From contig NZ_NRRS01000036.1 in the NCBI RefSeq assembly GCF_016583795.1, positions 1-35,357 on the forward strand: a stretch of 35,357 nt of DNA. Reading direction: 5' to 3'. Positions 24,546-32,049 of the stretch are shown here, piece by piece (the stretch's first letter is position 1; every line of letters starts with the position of its first letter). The position numbers were made by a program, and so were the translations under genes. The DNA is from Rhabdochromatium marinum (GTDB lineage: Bacteria > Pseudomonadota > Gammaproteobacteria > Chromatiales > Chromatiaceae). The notes beneath the pieces are model-generated. The model had not been told where the DNA came from, made no database searches, and was given only the letters and a program-made list of their open reading frames with translations.

Positions 24546-25549
24546 ACCACACATCATCCATTCTGGTTGTCGATGACGAACCCCACAACCTTGCCGCCAT
24601 GCGGCAGATTTTGAGCGGTCAGTATCGGCTGCTGTTTGCGCGCAGCGGCCACGAGGCACTGGCGGCAACCGAGCGCTGCCATCCTGCACTGATTCTGCTT
24701 GATATCCAGATGCCCGATCTCGATGGCTATAGCGTATGCCGGCAGCTGATGCGCGACCCGGCAACCGAATCAATCCCGGTGATTTTTGTCACTGGCATGT
24801 CCGATGCTGGCAACGAAGAAGAAGGCTTTGCAGCAGGGGCGGTGGATTACATCGTCAAGCCGCTTTCACCCCCGATCGTGCAGGCACGCGTCAAGACCCA
24901 CCTGTCACTGGTGAAATCTTCGCTGTTGAAACAGAGCTATTGCGATGCACTCTCCATGCTCGGCATCGCCAGCCACTACAATGACACCGACACCGGTGTG
25001 CATATTTGGCGCATGGCGCACTACGCCAAGGCGCTGGCGGCGGCCTGTGACTGGGCGCCGGCAGACTGCGAGCATCTGGAACTGGCCGCACCCATGCATG
25101 ACATGGGCAAGATCGGCATTCCCGGCACAATTCTGCGCAAACCGGCCAAGCTTGATGCGGCAGAGTGGGCGATCATGCAGTCGCATACCCGCATCGGCCA
25201 TGAAATTCTTACCCAAAGCCAGGCGCTAGTGTTTCGTCTCGCCGCCGAAATCGCCCTGCGTCACCACGAACGTTGGGATGGCAGCGGCTATCCCGATGGT
25301 CTGGCCGGCACGGCGATTCCCCCATCCGCGCGCATTGTGGCGCTGGCCGATGTGTTCGATGCGCTGACCATGCGCCGTCCTTATAAAGACGCTTGGCCAG
25401 TCGAGAAGGCGCTGGAGGCACTCTATGATGGCAGTGGCTCGCATTTCGAGCCGCGTCTGGTTAAGCAATTCGAGAGCATTTTGCCACAGATTCTTGAGAT
25501 CAAGGCCGACTGGGATGCCAAGGAACAGCAGGAAAACCCCACGACATGA
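24542..25549 (+). CDS. response regulator with HD-GYP c-di-GMP phosphodiesterase domain (RpfG-like)
   Basis: 335 residues. Receiver domain with VVDDEPHNL, D54 (ILLDIQMPDLDG), VTGMSD and VKPLSPP. HD-GYP domain (about 135-325) with intact motifs: H186-D187 (APMHDMGKIGIPGTI), the later HIGHE-type HTRIGHEIL and HHERWDGSGYPDGL with G249-Y250-P251, then ARIVALADVFDALT. All residues needed for c-di-GMP hydrolysis seem present. Translational coupling to the hybrid kinase (ATGA overlap) makes it the obvious acceptor from that kinase's HPt domain, so kinase signalling would lower c-di-GMP. It opposes the tri-sensor diguanylate cyclase encoded at 3473, although there is no direct evidence of a link. Confidence 0.93.
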   Translation: MNHTSSILVVDDEPHNLAAMRQILSGQYRLLFARSGHEALAATERCHPALILLDIQMPDLDGYSVCRQLMRDPATESIPVIFVTGMSDAGNEEEGFAAGAVDYIVKPLSPPIVQARVKTHLSLVKSSLLKQSYCDALSMLGIASHYNDTDTGVHIWRMAHYAKALAAACDWAPADCEHLELAAPMHDMGKIGIPGTILRKPAKLDAAEWAIMQSHTRIGHEILTQSQALVFRLAAEIALRHHERWDGSGYPDGLAGTAIPPSARIVALADVFDALTMRRPYKDAWPVEKALEALYDGSGSHFEPRLVKQFESILPQILEIKADWDAKEQQENPTT

Positions 25550-25567
25550 AGCGACGGAGTGGCAGTC

Positions 25568-26497
25568 ATGCGCCCTTTTTTAGTTGTTGATGATGACGAT
25601 ATCGCCCTTGGATTGATTGAAACGCTGTTAAATCGCGAAGGCTGGAGTGCCGAAACCGCCAGCGATGGACTGGAAGCCTGGGAGCAGCTTGATGCCGAGC
25701 CGCAACGCTATGAGCTGGTGATTCTGGATCGCATCATGCCGCGCATGGATGGCATTGAGGTGTTGCGCCGCATCAACGCCGATCATCGTTTTGATGATCT
25801 GCCGGTGATTATGCAGACCAGTGCGGTCAGCCCGAGCGAGGTTGAGCAGGGCTTGGTCGCGGGTGCCTGGCACTATCTGGCCAAACCCTACGAAGAAGCC
25901 TCGCTGCATCACCTGATCCGCATTGCCCTGCAAGATCGTCAAACCCGGCTGGAATTGCGGCGCATGCGCGTGGAACGCGAATCGGTATGGGGAATGCTGC
26001 GCGAAGCGCGCTTTGAGTTTCGCCGCTTCGACGAGGCCGAACGGCTCGCCGCATTGCTGGCCATTCCCGCCCAGAAACCCGGGAAAGTCTCTTTGGGACT
26101 GTTGGAATTGATGCTCAATGCCGTTGAGCATGGCAATCTGGAGCTGGGCTATACCGGCAAAACAGCGGCACTCGCCAGCGAGGACTGGCACAAAGAGCTG
26201 GAACGGCGTCTGAGTGATCCGCTCTACTGTGACCGCGTCGCCGAAGTGCGAGTACGCATTGAGGGCGAGCAGCTGATTTATCGGATCAAGGATCAGGGCG
26301 CCGGTTTTGATTGGGCACGCTATTTGGATATCGACCCCAAACGGATGTTTGACAGCCATGGGCGCGGCATCGCCATGACGCGTCAGTTGGCATTTGAGCG
26401 CCTGGAGTATTTGGGCGCTGGCAACGAGGTCGAGGCGATCACGTCATCAGCCTGCATGAACGGCAATCTGGATGCGATCGACTCAGGCCCTGGATAG
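25568..26497 (+). CDS. response regulator with a C-terminal RsbW-like HATPase domain
   Basis: 309 residues. The ATG at 25568 follows GGAG by 8 nt; the GTG at 25559 is less likely. Receiver with VVDDDDIAL, D54 (VILDRIMPRMDG) and LAKPYEE. A helical linker (120-160) leads to an ATPase fold of the anti-sigma/RsbW kind: N-box LLELMLNAVEHGNLELGY (N184), then KDQGAGFDW and SHGRGIAMTRQLAF. There is no HisKA domain. Such proteins can be Ser/Thr kinases of anti-sigma antagonists or phosphorylation-controlled ATPases. It lies 18 nt after the HD-GYP gene, so it is the third product of the hybrid-kinase operon and a second possible phosphate acceptor. No anti-sigma antagonist (STAS) gene is seen here. Confidence 0.88.
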   Translation: MRPFLVVDDDDIALGLIETLLNREGWSAETASDGLEAWEQLDAEPQRYELVILDRIMPRMDGIEVLRRINADHRFDDLPVIMQTSAVSPSEVEQGLVAGAWHYLAKPYEEASLHHLIRIALQDRQTRLELRRMRVERESVWGMLREARFEFRRFDEAERLAALLAIPAQKPGKVSLGLLELMLNAVEHGNLELGYTGKTAALASEDWHKELERRLSDPLYCDRVAEVRVRIEGEQLIYRIKDQGAGFDWARYLDIDPKRMFDSHGRGIAMTRQLAFERLEYLGAGNEVEAITSSACMNGNLDAIDSGPG

Positions 26498-26604
26498 TCA
26501 GTTCTCGTGCTGGCCCCCGGAATCCTGGAATACCGGCGTGTTTTTTGCCTAAATTATTGCGACACTCCAGATTGCGCAGGCGGTCGCGCGCAACTGGCGG
26601 CTGT

Positions 26605-26610
26605 TATGAT
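26605..26610 (+). promoter_or_regulatory. possible -10 box for the arn-like operon
   Basis: TATGAT lies about 75 nt before the arnB-like start in the 188-bp gap after the signalling operon. No good -35 element is present at the normal distance, and no tandem PmrA-type box is visible. The assignment is tentative. Confidence 0.25.
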
Positions 26611-26685
26611 AGGCGCTTTGCGGCGTCTCATCCCCGCGCTCAACCCTAACACCCACAGCCATTGCCACCCCGAAGCTCGATCCAC

Positions 26686-27813
26686 ATGAATGTTCTACCC
26701 TTTACCCGCCCAACGCTGACCGAGGATGACTTCGCCGCCGTGCGCGCGGTGCTCGAATCCGGCTGGATCACCACGGGTCCCAAGGCCGCCGCTTTTGAGC
26801 AGGCGCTGGCAGATGTCCTGGGTGGCGGTATGCGGGTGCTGGCGTTCAATTCCGGCACCAGCGCGCTGGAAGCGGCGCTGCTGGCGGCCGACATCGGCCC
26901 GGGCGATGAAGTGATTGTCCCGGCCATGAGCTTTGTCGCCACTGCCAATGTGGTGCTGCGGGTCGGAGCGCGACCGCGCTTTGTCGATGTCGAGCCGCGC
27001 GCGCGCACCCTGGATGTCACGCAGGTTGCCGAGGCCATCGGCCCGCGCACCCGCGCCATTATGCCGGTGCATTTCGCCGGTCGCGCGGCGGAACTGGCAC
27101 CGCTGCGCGCGCTAGCCGAGGCCCATCATCTGTGGCTGATCGAAGATGCAGCCCAAGCGATCGGTAGCACCTATGGCGGGCAGGCCATCGGCGCCAGCGG
27201 CAATCCGGTGTGCTTCAGCTTTCACCCCAACAAAAACATCACCACCATTGAGGGCGGTGCTGTAGCGCTCGCCGACGGCCCGCTGGCACGCCGCCTGGCG
27301 CGCATCCGTTTTCACGGCATCGAGAAGGACGCCGAGGGTGAGGTGCAGGTGCCCGAATGGGGCGGCAAAATGAATCTGTCCGATGTCGGCGCCGCGCTGG
27401 GTCTGGCGCAACTGCCTAAGCTGGCGGACTTCAATGCTCGGCGCCGCGCACTGGCACACGGCTATCTTGAGCGACTGACGCCCAGCGAGTGGCTGCGCCT
27501 GCCGGGCGATGCGCCCGGACATAGCTGGCACATGTTCTGTATCGAGCTGGACTTCGCGGCGCTGGGGTGCACCCGGGCCGCCTTTATCGCTGCGCTGGCT
27601 GAGCGCGGCATTGGCGCTGGGGTGCATTATCCGGCCATGCATCTGTTCGGCCTCTATCGTCGTCTGGGCTATGGTCCTGGGGATTTTCCCCAGGCCGAGC
27701 GCATTGGGCGGCAAACGCTCACCCTGCCTTTGTTCCCCGGAATGCAGATGGCGGATCTCGATGCGGTCTGCACTGCGCTTGAGGCCCTGACGCAACACCC
27801 ACCGCGCTCATGA
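26686..27813 (+). CDS. arnB: ArnB-like UDP-sugar aminotransferase (DegT/DnrJ/EryC1/StrS family)
   Basis: 375 residues. PLP-dependent sugar aminotransferase; ArnB converts UDP-L-Ara4O to UDP-L-Ara4N for lipid A modification. Visible motifs: SGWITTGPKAAAFE near the start, FNSGTSALEAAL (phosphate binding), VPAMSFVATANVVL, the Asp-containing LIEDAAQAIGSTY, and CFSFHPNKNITTIEGG with the Schiff-base K183. MNLSDVGAALGLAQL and the GVHYPAMHL stretch are also typical. The ATG at 26686 gives the normal N-terminus; the upstream frame adds eight unlikely residues. The following arnC-like gene overlaps its stop (ATGA), and the third gene encodes an ArnA-type formyltransferase, which supports the Arn assignment over other StrS family members. 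Confidence 0.85.
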   Translation: MNVLPFTRPTLTEDDFAAVRAVLESGWITTGPKAAAFEQALADVLGGGMRVLAFNSGTSALEAALLAADIGPGDEVIVPAMSFVATANVVLRVGARPRFVDVEPRARTLDVTQVAEAIGPRTRAIMPVHFAGRAAELAPLRALAEAHHLWLIEDAAQAIGSTYGGQAIGASGNPVCFSFHPNKNITTIEGGAVALADGPLARRLARIRFHGIEKDAEGEVQVPEWGGKMNLSDVGAALGLAQLPKLADFNARRRALAHGYLERLTPSEWLRLPGDAPGHSWHMFCIELDFAALGCTRAAFIAALAERGIGAGVHYPAMHLFGLYRRLGYGPGDFPQAERIGRQTLTLPLFPGMQMADLDAVCTALEALTQHPPRS

Positions 27814-28880
27814 TGTCATCTACCGCTCCGCCATCAGTTCCCTCCAAACGCCGCCCGCTATCGGTGGTGATTCCGGTCTTCAACGAGGAATCGGTGCTGC
27901 CGCTGCTGTTCGAGCGACTGTATCCGGTGTTAGATGCACTGGACACCGACTATGAGGTGGTCTTTGTCGATGATGGCAGTCGCGACCGCTCGCCGGGGCT
28001 GTTGCGTGCCCAGTATCAGCGCCGCCCTGCTCACACGCGGGTGCTCTATCTGCGCACCAACGCCGGGCAACACGCGGCCATTTTGGCTGGCTTTGGCGCC
28101 TGTTCCGGACAGCGGGTGGTCACTCTGGATGCCGATCTGCAAAATCCGCCCGAGGAGATCCCAAAACTGCTCGCGGCCATGGATGCCGGTCATGACTATG
28201 TTGGCAGCATCCGGCGCCAGCGGGTCGGCGATCCCTGGTGGCGCGACCAGAGTTCGAGGTTTATGAATCGGGTGCGCGAACGCATCACCCGCATCAGCAT
28301 GACTGATCAGGGCTGTATGTTGCGCGCCTACGACCGCCCCATTGTCGAAGCCGTAGCCGCCGCCGATGAACCCAGCACCTTCATCCCGGCGCTGGCCTAT
28401 CTCTATGCCGCCAATCCCACCGAGGTGCGCGTTGAGCACGCCGAGCGCGCGGCGGGCGCATCCAAATACTCGCTGTTTAAGCTGATCCACCTGAACTTCG
28501 ACCTGATGACCGGCTTCTCCCTCATGCCCTTGCAGGTGTTCTCGGTGGCGGGAATCAGCATCGCCTGCCTATCGTTTCTTTTTGTGTTTTATCTGGCACT
28601 GCGACGCCTGATTATCGGCCCCGAGGTGGAAGGCGTCTTTACCCTCTTTGGCATCCTGTTCTTCCTGATTGGCGTGCTGCTGCTTGGTATTGGCCTACTA
28701 GGGGAATATATCGGGCGCATCTTCGAGCAATCGCGCGGCCGGCCCATCTATCTGATCCGTGAGCAGTTGGAGCCACAGGCGCTCAATCCTGATGCAGGCG
28801 CGGATGCGGATACGGATACGGATACGGATACGGATACGGATGCAAATGCGGCGGCGGCATCGGTCTCGGGTGCCGCATGA
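27810..28880 (+). CDS. arnC: ArnC-like undecaprenyl-phosphate glycosyltransferase with a repeat-encoded acidic tail
   Basis: 356 residues. Family 2 glycosyltransferase domain (about 10-235) with VVIPVFNEESVLPLLFERLY, VVFVDDGSRD and the catalytic TLDADLQNPPEE. Two transmembrane helices follow (about 240-265 and 275-297), as in ArnC, which moves Ara4FN from UDP to undecaprenyl phosphate on the cytoplasmic face. After EYIGRIFEQSRGRP the protein continues with an unusual tail of Asp-Ala/Asp-Thr pairs (DADTDTDTDTDTDAN) encoded by GGATAC hexamers at 28802-28843, then Ala-rich residues. Translation is coupled on both sides (ATGA overlaps at 27810 and 28877). Confidence 0.87.
   Translation: MMSSTAPPSVPSKRRPLSVVIPVFNEESVLPLLFERLYPVLDALDTDYEVVFVDDGSRDRSPGLLRAQYQRRPAHTRVLYLRTNAGQHAAILAGFGACSGQRVVTLDADLQNPPEEIPKLLAAMDAGHDYVGSIRRQRVGDPWWRDQSSRFMNRVRERITRISMTDQGCMLRAYDRPIVEAVAAADEPSTFIPALAYLYAANPTEVRVEHAERAAGASKYSLFKLIHLNFDLMTGFSLMPLQVFSVAGISIACLSFLFVFYLALRRLIIGPEVEGVFTLFGILFFLIGVLLLGIGLLGEYIGRIFEQSRGRPIYLIREQLEPQALNPDAGADADTDTDTDTDTDANAAAASVSGAA
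28802..28843 (+). repeat. hexanucleotide microsatellite (GGATAC/GGATGC, seven units)
   Basis: Seven GGAT(A/G)C units in a row, the central five identical. Being a multiple of three, changes in copy number keep frame and lengthen or shorten the Asp-Thr tail of the ArnC-like protein. It sits 37 bp before the formyltransferase start, so it could also influence coupling. Confidence 0.9.
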
Positions 28881-29806
28881 ACCGCCAGCCGCGCGCAGTT
28901 GTCTTTGCTTATCACAGCGTTGGCGTGCGTGCGATCCAGGTCTTGCAAGCGCTGGGGGTCGAAATTGCGCTGATTCTGACCCATCAGGATGATCCGGGTG
29001 AAAACACTTGGTTTGATTCCGTGCGGGATGTTGCTGACTGGGCCGGCATCCCTTGTCTGGCGCCGGAGGATCCCAATACGCCGCAGCTGCGCGATACCCT
29101 GGCCGCCTGCGCACCGGACTGGCTGTTTTCCTTTTACTACCGCCGCCTGCTGGCCCCGGAACTTCTGGCCATCCCCACGCAGGGGGCCTTTAACCTGCAC
29201 GGTTCCCTGCTGCCGAGCTACCGCGGACGCGCACCGCTGAACTGGGTGCTGGTACATGGCGAGCACCAGACCGGGATGAGTCTGCACCGGATGCTGGTCA
29301 AACCCGACGCTGGAGCACTGGTCGATCAGGAAACGGTGCCCATCTTTCCCAATGACACCGCAGCGGTTCTAATGCCGCGCCTGCTATGCGCCGGTGAACG
29401 GCTGTTGCTGCGCGCCTTGCCGGCCATGTTTGATGGGCGCGCGTCGGAAACCGCTATGGATCTCAGCGCCGGTAGCTATTTTGGCGGCCGTCGCCCAGAG
29501 GATGGGCGCATTGACCCAGGCGCATCCGCATGGAGCATACACAATCTAATCCGCGCCGTGGCGCCGCCCTACCCCGGCGCTTTTCTATATCATCAAGGAC
29601 AACGCCTGGATCTGCTCGGTAGCTGGTATCAGGGCGAAGCCGCCCGCGCACCGCAAGCGGCGCTCTACTGGGAAGATGATTGCTGCTGGCTCGACGGCAG
29701 CGATGGTGAGCGGATACGCATCACCCGCATTGAGATCGAAGGCGCACCACTTTCAGCCGCGCGGTGTCGCGACCGCTTTGACTGCGCACGCCTTGAGCTG
29801 GGTTGA
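28877..29806 (+). CDS. stand-alone ArnA-type formyltransferase (UDP-L-Ara4N formyltransferase)
   Basis: 309 residues, equal to the N-terminal half of E. coli ArnA. It transfers formyl from 10-formyltetrahydrofolate to UDP-L-Ara4N. Visible: VVFAYHSVGVRAIQVLQALG, THQDDPGENTWFDSV, FSFYYRRLLAPELL and the catalytic signature FNLHGSLLPSYRGRAPLNW (Asn and His), followed by HRMLVKPDAGALVDQE with the catalytic Asp. The C-terminal FMT-like domain with VAPPYPGAFLY is complete. The decarboxylating dehydrogenase half of ArnA is absent and not found elsewhere in the window, so it is a separate single-function protein here. The start overlaps the ArnC-like stop (ATGA). It is the last gene of the operon. Confidence 0.87.
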   Translation: MNRQPRAVVFAYHSVGVRAIQVLQALGVEIALILTHQDDPGENTWFDSVRDVADWAGIPCLAPEDPNTPQLRDTLAACAPDWLFSFYYRRLLAPELLAIPTQGAFNLHGSLLPSYRGRAPLNWVLVHGEHQTGMSLHRMLVKPDAGALVDQETVPIFPNDTAAVLMPRLLCAGERLLLRALPAMFDGRASETAMDLSAGSYFGGRRPEDGRIDPGASAWSIHNLIRAVAPPYPGAFLYHQGQRLDLLGSWYQGEAARAPQAALYWEDDCCWLDGSDGERIRITRIEIEGAPLSAARCRDRFDCARLELG

Positions 29807-29822
29807 AGTCAGTGGTCTATGG

Positions 29823-30887
29823 TCAACGATTGGATGAAAATGCGGCCGTATTCACTTCCGGTTTCCAGCACAGCTGATACCACTCCCGAGCCGTACCTCT
29901 CAAATGTGCGATTCGCTGCCGTTTGTCAGCATTGTTGACCACACCGTCACCAGTGACATCGCCACAGAGCGCCTGTGGTATCAGGCAATTATTGATCCAG
30001 TCGCGCTGTTCTGCCCGGAGGCGGTCGCGATACGCACTGATATCGGCATCGTTGACAATCCCATCGGCATTCGCATCGGCACAGGCCACATAGTCTGTGG
30101 TGATCGCCTCATCAATAAAGGCACGATAATCCGCCACCCGGGTATAAACACCATATTGACCCGGTCTGGCGCAGCCATCGCCCCAACTGGTGATGCCTGC
30201 CAGCATCCACTGACCATTGTTATAAACCACCAGCGGGCCACCGCTGTCACCCTGACAGGTATCCACACCTCCAGCAGCAAAGCCCGCGCATAGCATATTC
30301 TCCGTGATCTCATCGGGGCCGTAACTTGCCATGCAGCTTGCGTTGGACACAATAGGAACCTCGGCCTGCATCAAGTTTGCCGGATAATCTGACGGCCAGC
30401 GTGGATTGGTATCACCCCAACCCAGAATGGTTCCCCAGTCTCCAGACAAATCGAGCCGACTGTCAATGATCGGTGCACTCGCATAGGATGTCGGCTGCTC
30501 AATCTGAATCAGAGCAATATCGTTGTACATCAAATCACTGTCATACTCTGGATGAATGATGATGCGTTTGGCACCGATGCGCTCGCCAATGCCAGCACTC
30601 AGATCCTGTCTGAGATTATCGACACCTATGGCCACATCAATGTCTGGTGGAGACATTTCAAACACGCAATGCCCGGCAGTCACCAGCCAATCGTCGTCAA
30701 TTAGAGTACCTCCGCAAAATACCCCCCGATAGGGGCTGTCAGCATCGGAATAGAACAAAGCGGTCATCCAGGGCCAGGCACCGGGAGGCGCCTGATCGCC
30801 ATTGATAATCCTAGGCGTCTGTGCCGCCATTAGAGTCGTTGCAGCCAACATCAACACCAAACCCCAGCAAAAATTACCAGCTTTCAT
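29823..30887 (-). CDS. exported trypsin-like (S1) serine protease with two dockerin-like repeats
   Basis: 354 residues. The ATG at 30887 follows GGGGAA by about 7 nt and starts a signal peptide (GLVLMLAATTLMAA). A short pro-segment ends in TPR, before IINGDQAPPGAWPW, the usual activation site. The catalytic triad is intact: His in VTAGHC, Asp in YNDIALIQIE, Ser in TCQGDSGGPLVVY; cysteines pair as in trypsins (CGG-AGHC and C-G-DSGG-C). The primary specificity pocket (DTCQGDSGGP) suggests trypsin-like Arg/Lys preference. The C-terminal 85 residues hold two calcium-loop dockerin type I-like repeats, ACADANADGIVNDADISAY and CGDVTGDGVVNNADKRQR. In cellulosome bacteria such modules dock to cohesins; here a calcium-binding anchor is the safer guess. 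The gene is 38 nt downstream of the AstE-like gene. Confidence 0.9.
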   Translation of the reverse strand: MKAGNFCWGLVLMLAATTLMAAQTPRIINGDQAPPGAWPWMTALFYSDADSPYRGVFCGGTLIDDDWLVTAGHCVFEMSPPDIDVAIGVDNLRQDLSAGIGERIGAKRIIIHPEYDSDLMYNDIALIQIEQPTSYASAPIIDSRLDLSGDWGTILGWGDTNPRWPSDYPANLMQAEVPIVSNASCMASYGPDEITENMLCAGFAAGGVDTCQGDSGGPLVVYNNGQWMLAGITSWGDGCARPGQYGVYTRVADYRAFIDEAITTDYVACADANADGIVNDADISAYRDRLRAEQRDWINNCLIPQALCGDVTGDGVVNNADKRQRIAHLRGTAREWYQLCWKPEVNTAAFSSNR

Positions 30888-30925
30888 TTCGATGTTCCCC
30901 GTGCATGAATTGTTAATTCGTCTAA

Positions 30926-32005
30926 TCAGCGCGCCACTCGTTCCATCAGATAGCACAAACAGTCTTGATGAATCACGCGTTCATCGCGCGTCAGCATTGA
31001 GGGCATGGCGGGAACGCGCAGACGCAGCTCACCCTCGTTTAACTCGAAAAAGTATTCACTCACATCCCGACCCTGGTCATCGCGCACATCCACAACTTTT
31101 GGTACTTCATTGGGCATTTGATGAGGCCCAGCATTTGGTATGGCCTGCGCTTCAGCTTGGCGTAAGCTGGCAAAGGGGGTTCCGGGGTCGAGTTCACGAA
31201 AATTGAAGCGTTCCAGCTCCGGTGACAGTCGCAGATCGACATCGCGGGGCGGAAAGCCAAACTCAAGTCCGCTGGCAATCCTGACTCGGGCGACAGTATG
31301 GAACAGATCAATATCCTGCGGTGGCGCATCGGCGGACAGGGTTTCCAGTTCCAGACAGCTGTTGACAAACTTACGCGCATGCTCGACACCGAGTTGCTCG
31401 CCGGCCTTGCCACATTCCAGGGTCACCGCCGGGCAGAGTTCGGCAAACGCCTGCGACTGCACGCCGCGGGGCTGCACGAAATACACCAGGGTGCGGGAAA
31501 AGTGCGCGGCAAGTTGCAAAAACTCCGGTTCGATGCGATTCACGCAACCGTAATGCGGATTGTTGCCGGTGTTGTTGTGCAGATCAATGCTGGCAAAGCA
31601 GCCACGCGCCGCCATGCGCGCGACCACCTCGGCCATTAAATCGTGTTCAGGAACGGGATCGAGATCACTGCCTGGCCAGACGCGGTTGAAGTCGGGCTGC
31701 TCAGGCAAATGCCGCAGCCCAACAGCGGCGGCGGCTGGATTGCCAATAAACAGGCTCAGCGCACGCGGCAGCAGTGCGGCCTTGGAATGGCGCTGAGAAT
31801 AGCCTAGGCGCTCGCGTAATACCAAACGCATGGCGTCCCAGCCGACGCTTTCATTGCCGTGCATCAACACCGAGACAAAGAGCGCCGGCTCGCGTTGGCC
31901 CGGCACATGGATCAGCGCCGGCCCCCCCAGCACGGATTGAAGTTGCCGACTGTCACAGTCAAGCAGGCCGGGGGGCAGATGATCGAGTTCAAATAATGAC
32001 GCCAT
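30926..32005 (-). CDS. AstE/aspartoacylase-family zinc amidohydrolase-like protein (M14-type)
   Basis: 359 residues. The family cleaves N-acyl amino acids or C-terminal residues with one zinc ion. Zinc ligands H49 and E52 (LMHGNESVGW) and a third His in SIDLHNNTGNNPHY are visible, along with NPAAAAVGLRHLPEQPDFNR (arginine of the substrate pocket) and TLECGKAG with the likely catalytic Glu. The substrate cannot be told from sequence. The start ATG at 32005 lies in a 10-bp tandem repeat with no ribosome binding site. It lies 44 nt after the GCS2-family gene on the same strand, suggesting shared amino acid or glutathione-type chemistry (inference). Confidence 0.87.
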   Translation of the reverse strand: MASLFELDHLPPGLLDCDSRQLQSVLGGPALIHVPGQREPALFVSVLMHGNESVGWDAMRLVLRERLGYSQRHSKAALLPRALSLFIGNPAAAAVGLRHLPEQPDFNRVWPGSDLDPVPEHDLMAEVVARMAARGCFASIDLHNNTGNNPHYGCVNRIEPEFLQLAAHFSRTLVYFVQPRGVQSQAFAELCPAVTLECGKAGEQLGVEHARKFVNSCLELETLSADAPPQDIDLFHTVARVRIASGLEFGFPPRDVDLRLSPELERFNFRELDPGTPFASLRQAEAQAIPNAGPHQMPNEVPKVVDVRDDQGRDVSEYFFELNEGELRLRVPAMPSMLTRDERVIHQDCLCYLMERVAR

Positions 32006-32022
32006 AACTAACCATAACTAAC
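32003..32022. repeat. 10-bp tandem duplication covering the start codon of the AstE-like gene
   Basis: CATAACTAAC occurs twice in succession. On the coding (reverse) strand each copy contains an ATG, at 32005 (used) and at 32015 (out of frame, opening an eight-codon ORF that overlaps the real start). No purine-rich ribosome binding site precedes either. Confidence 0.7.
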
Positions 32023-32049
32023 TGTAAATCACTCCGTCGCTGCGGCTGT

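Noticed and set aside
25628-26359. Reverse open frame of 243 codons opposite the REC-HATPase gene
   Set aside because: Shadow of a forward gene with clear receiver and ATPase motifs.
26498-26685. Search for a PmrA-type tandem box before the arnB-like gene
   Set aside because: No CTTAA-N5-CTTAA pair or close variant is present, so I do not claim that the QseB/PmrA-like regulator controls this operon.
28797-28850. CRISPR or regulatory array at the hexamer repeat
   Set aside because: Six-base units without spacers, inside a coding frame; it is a microsatellite.
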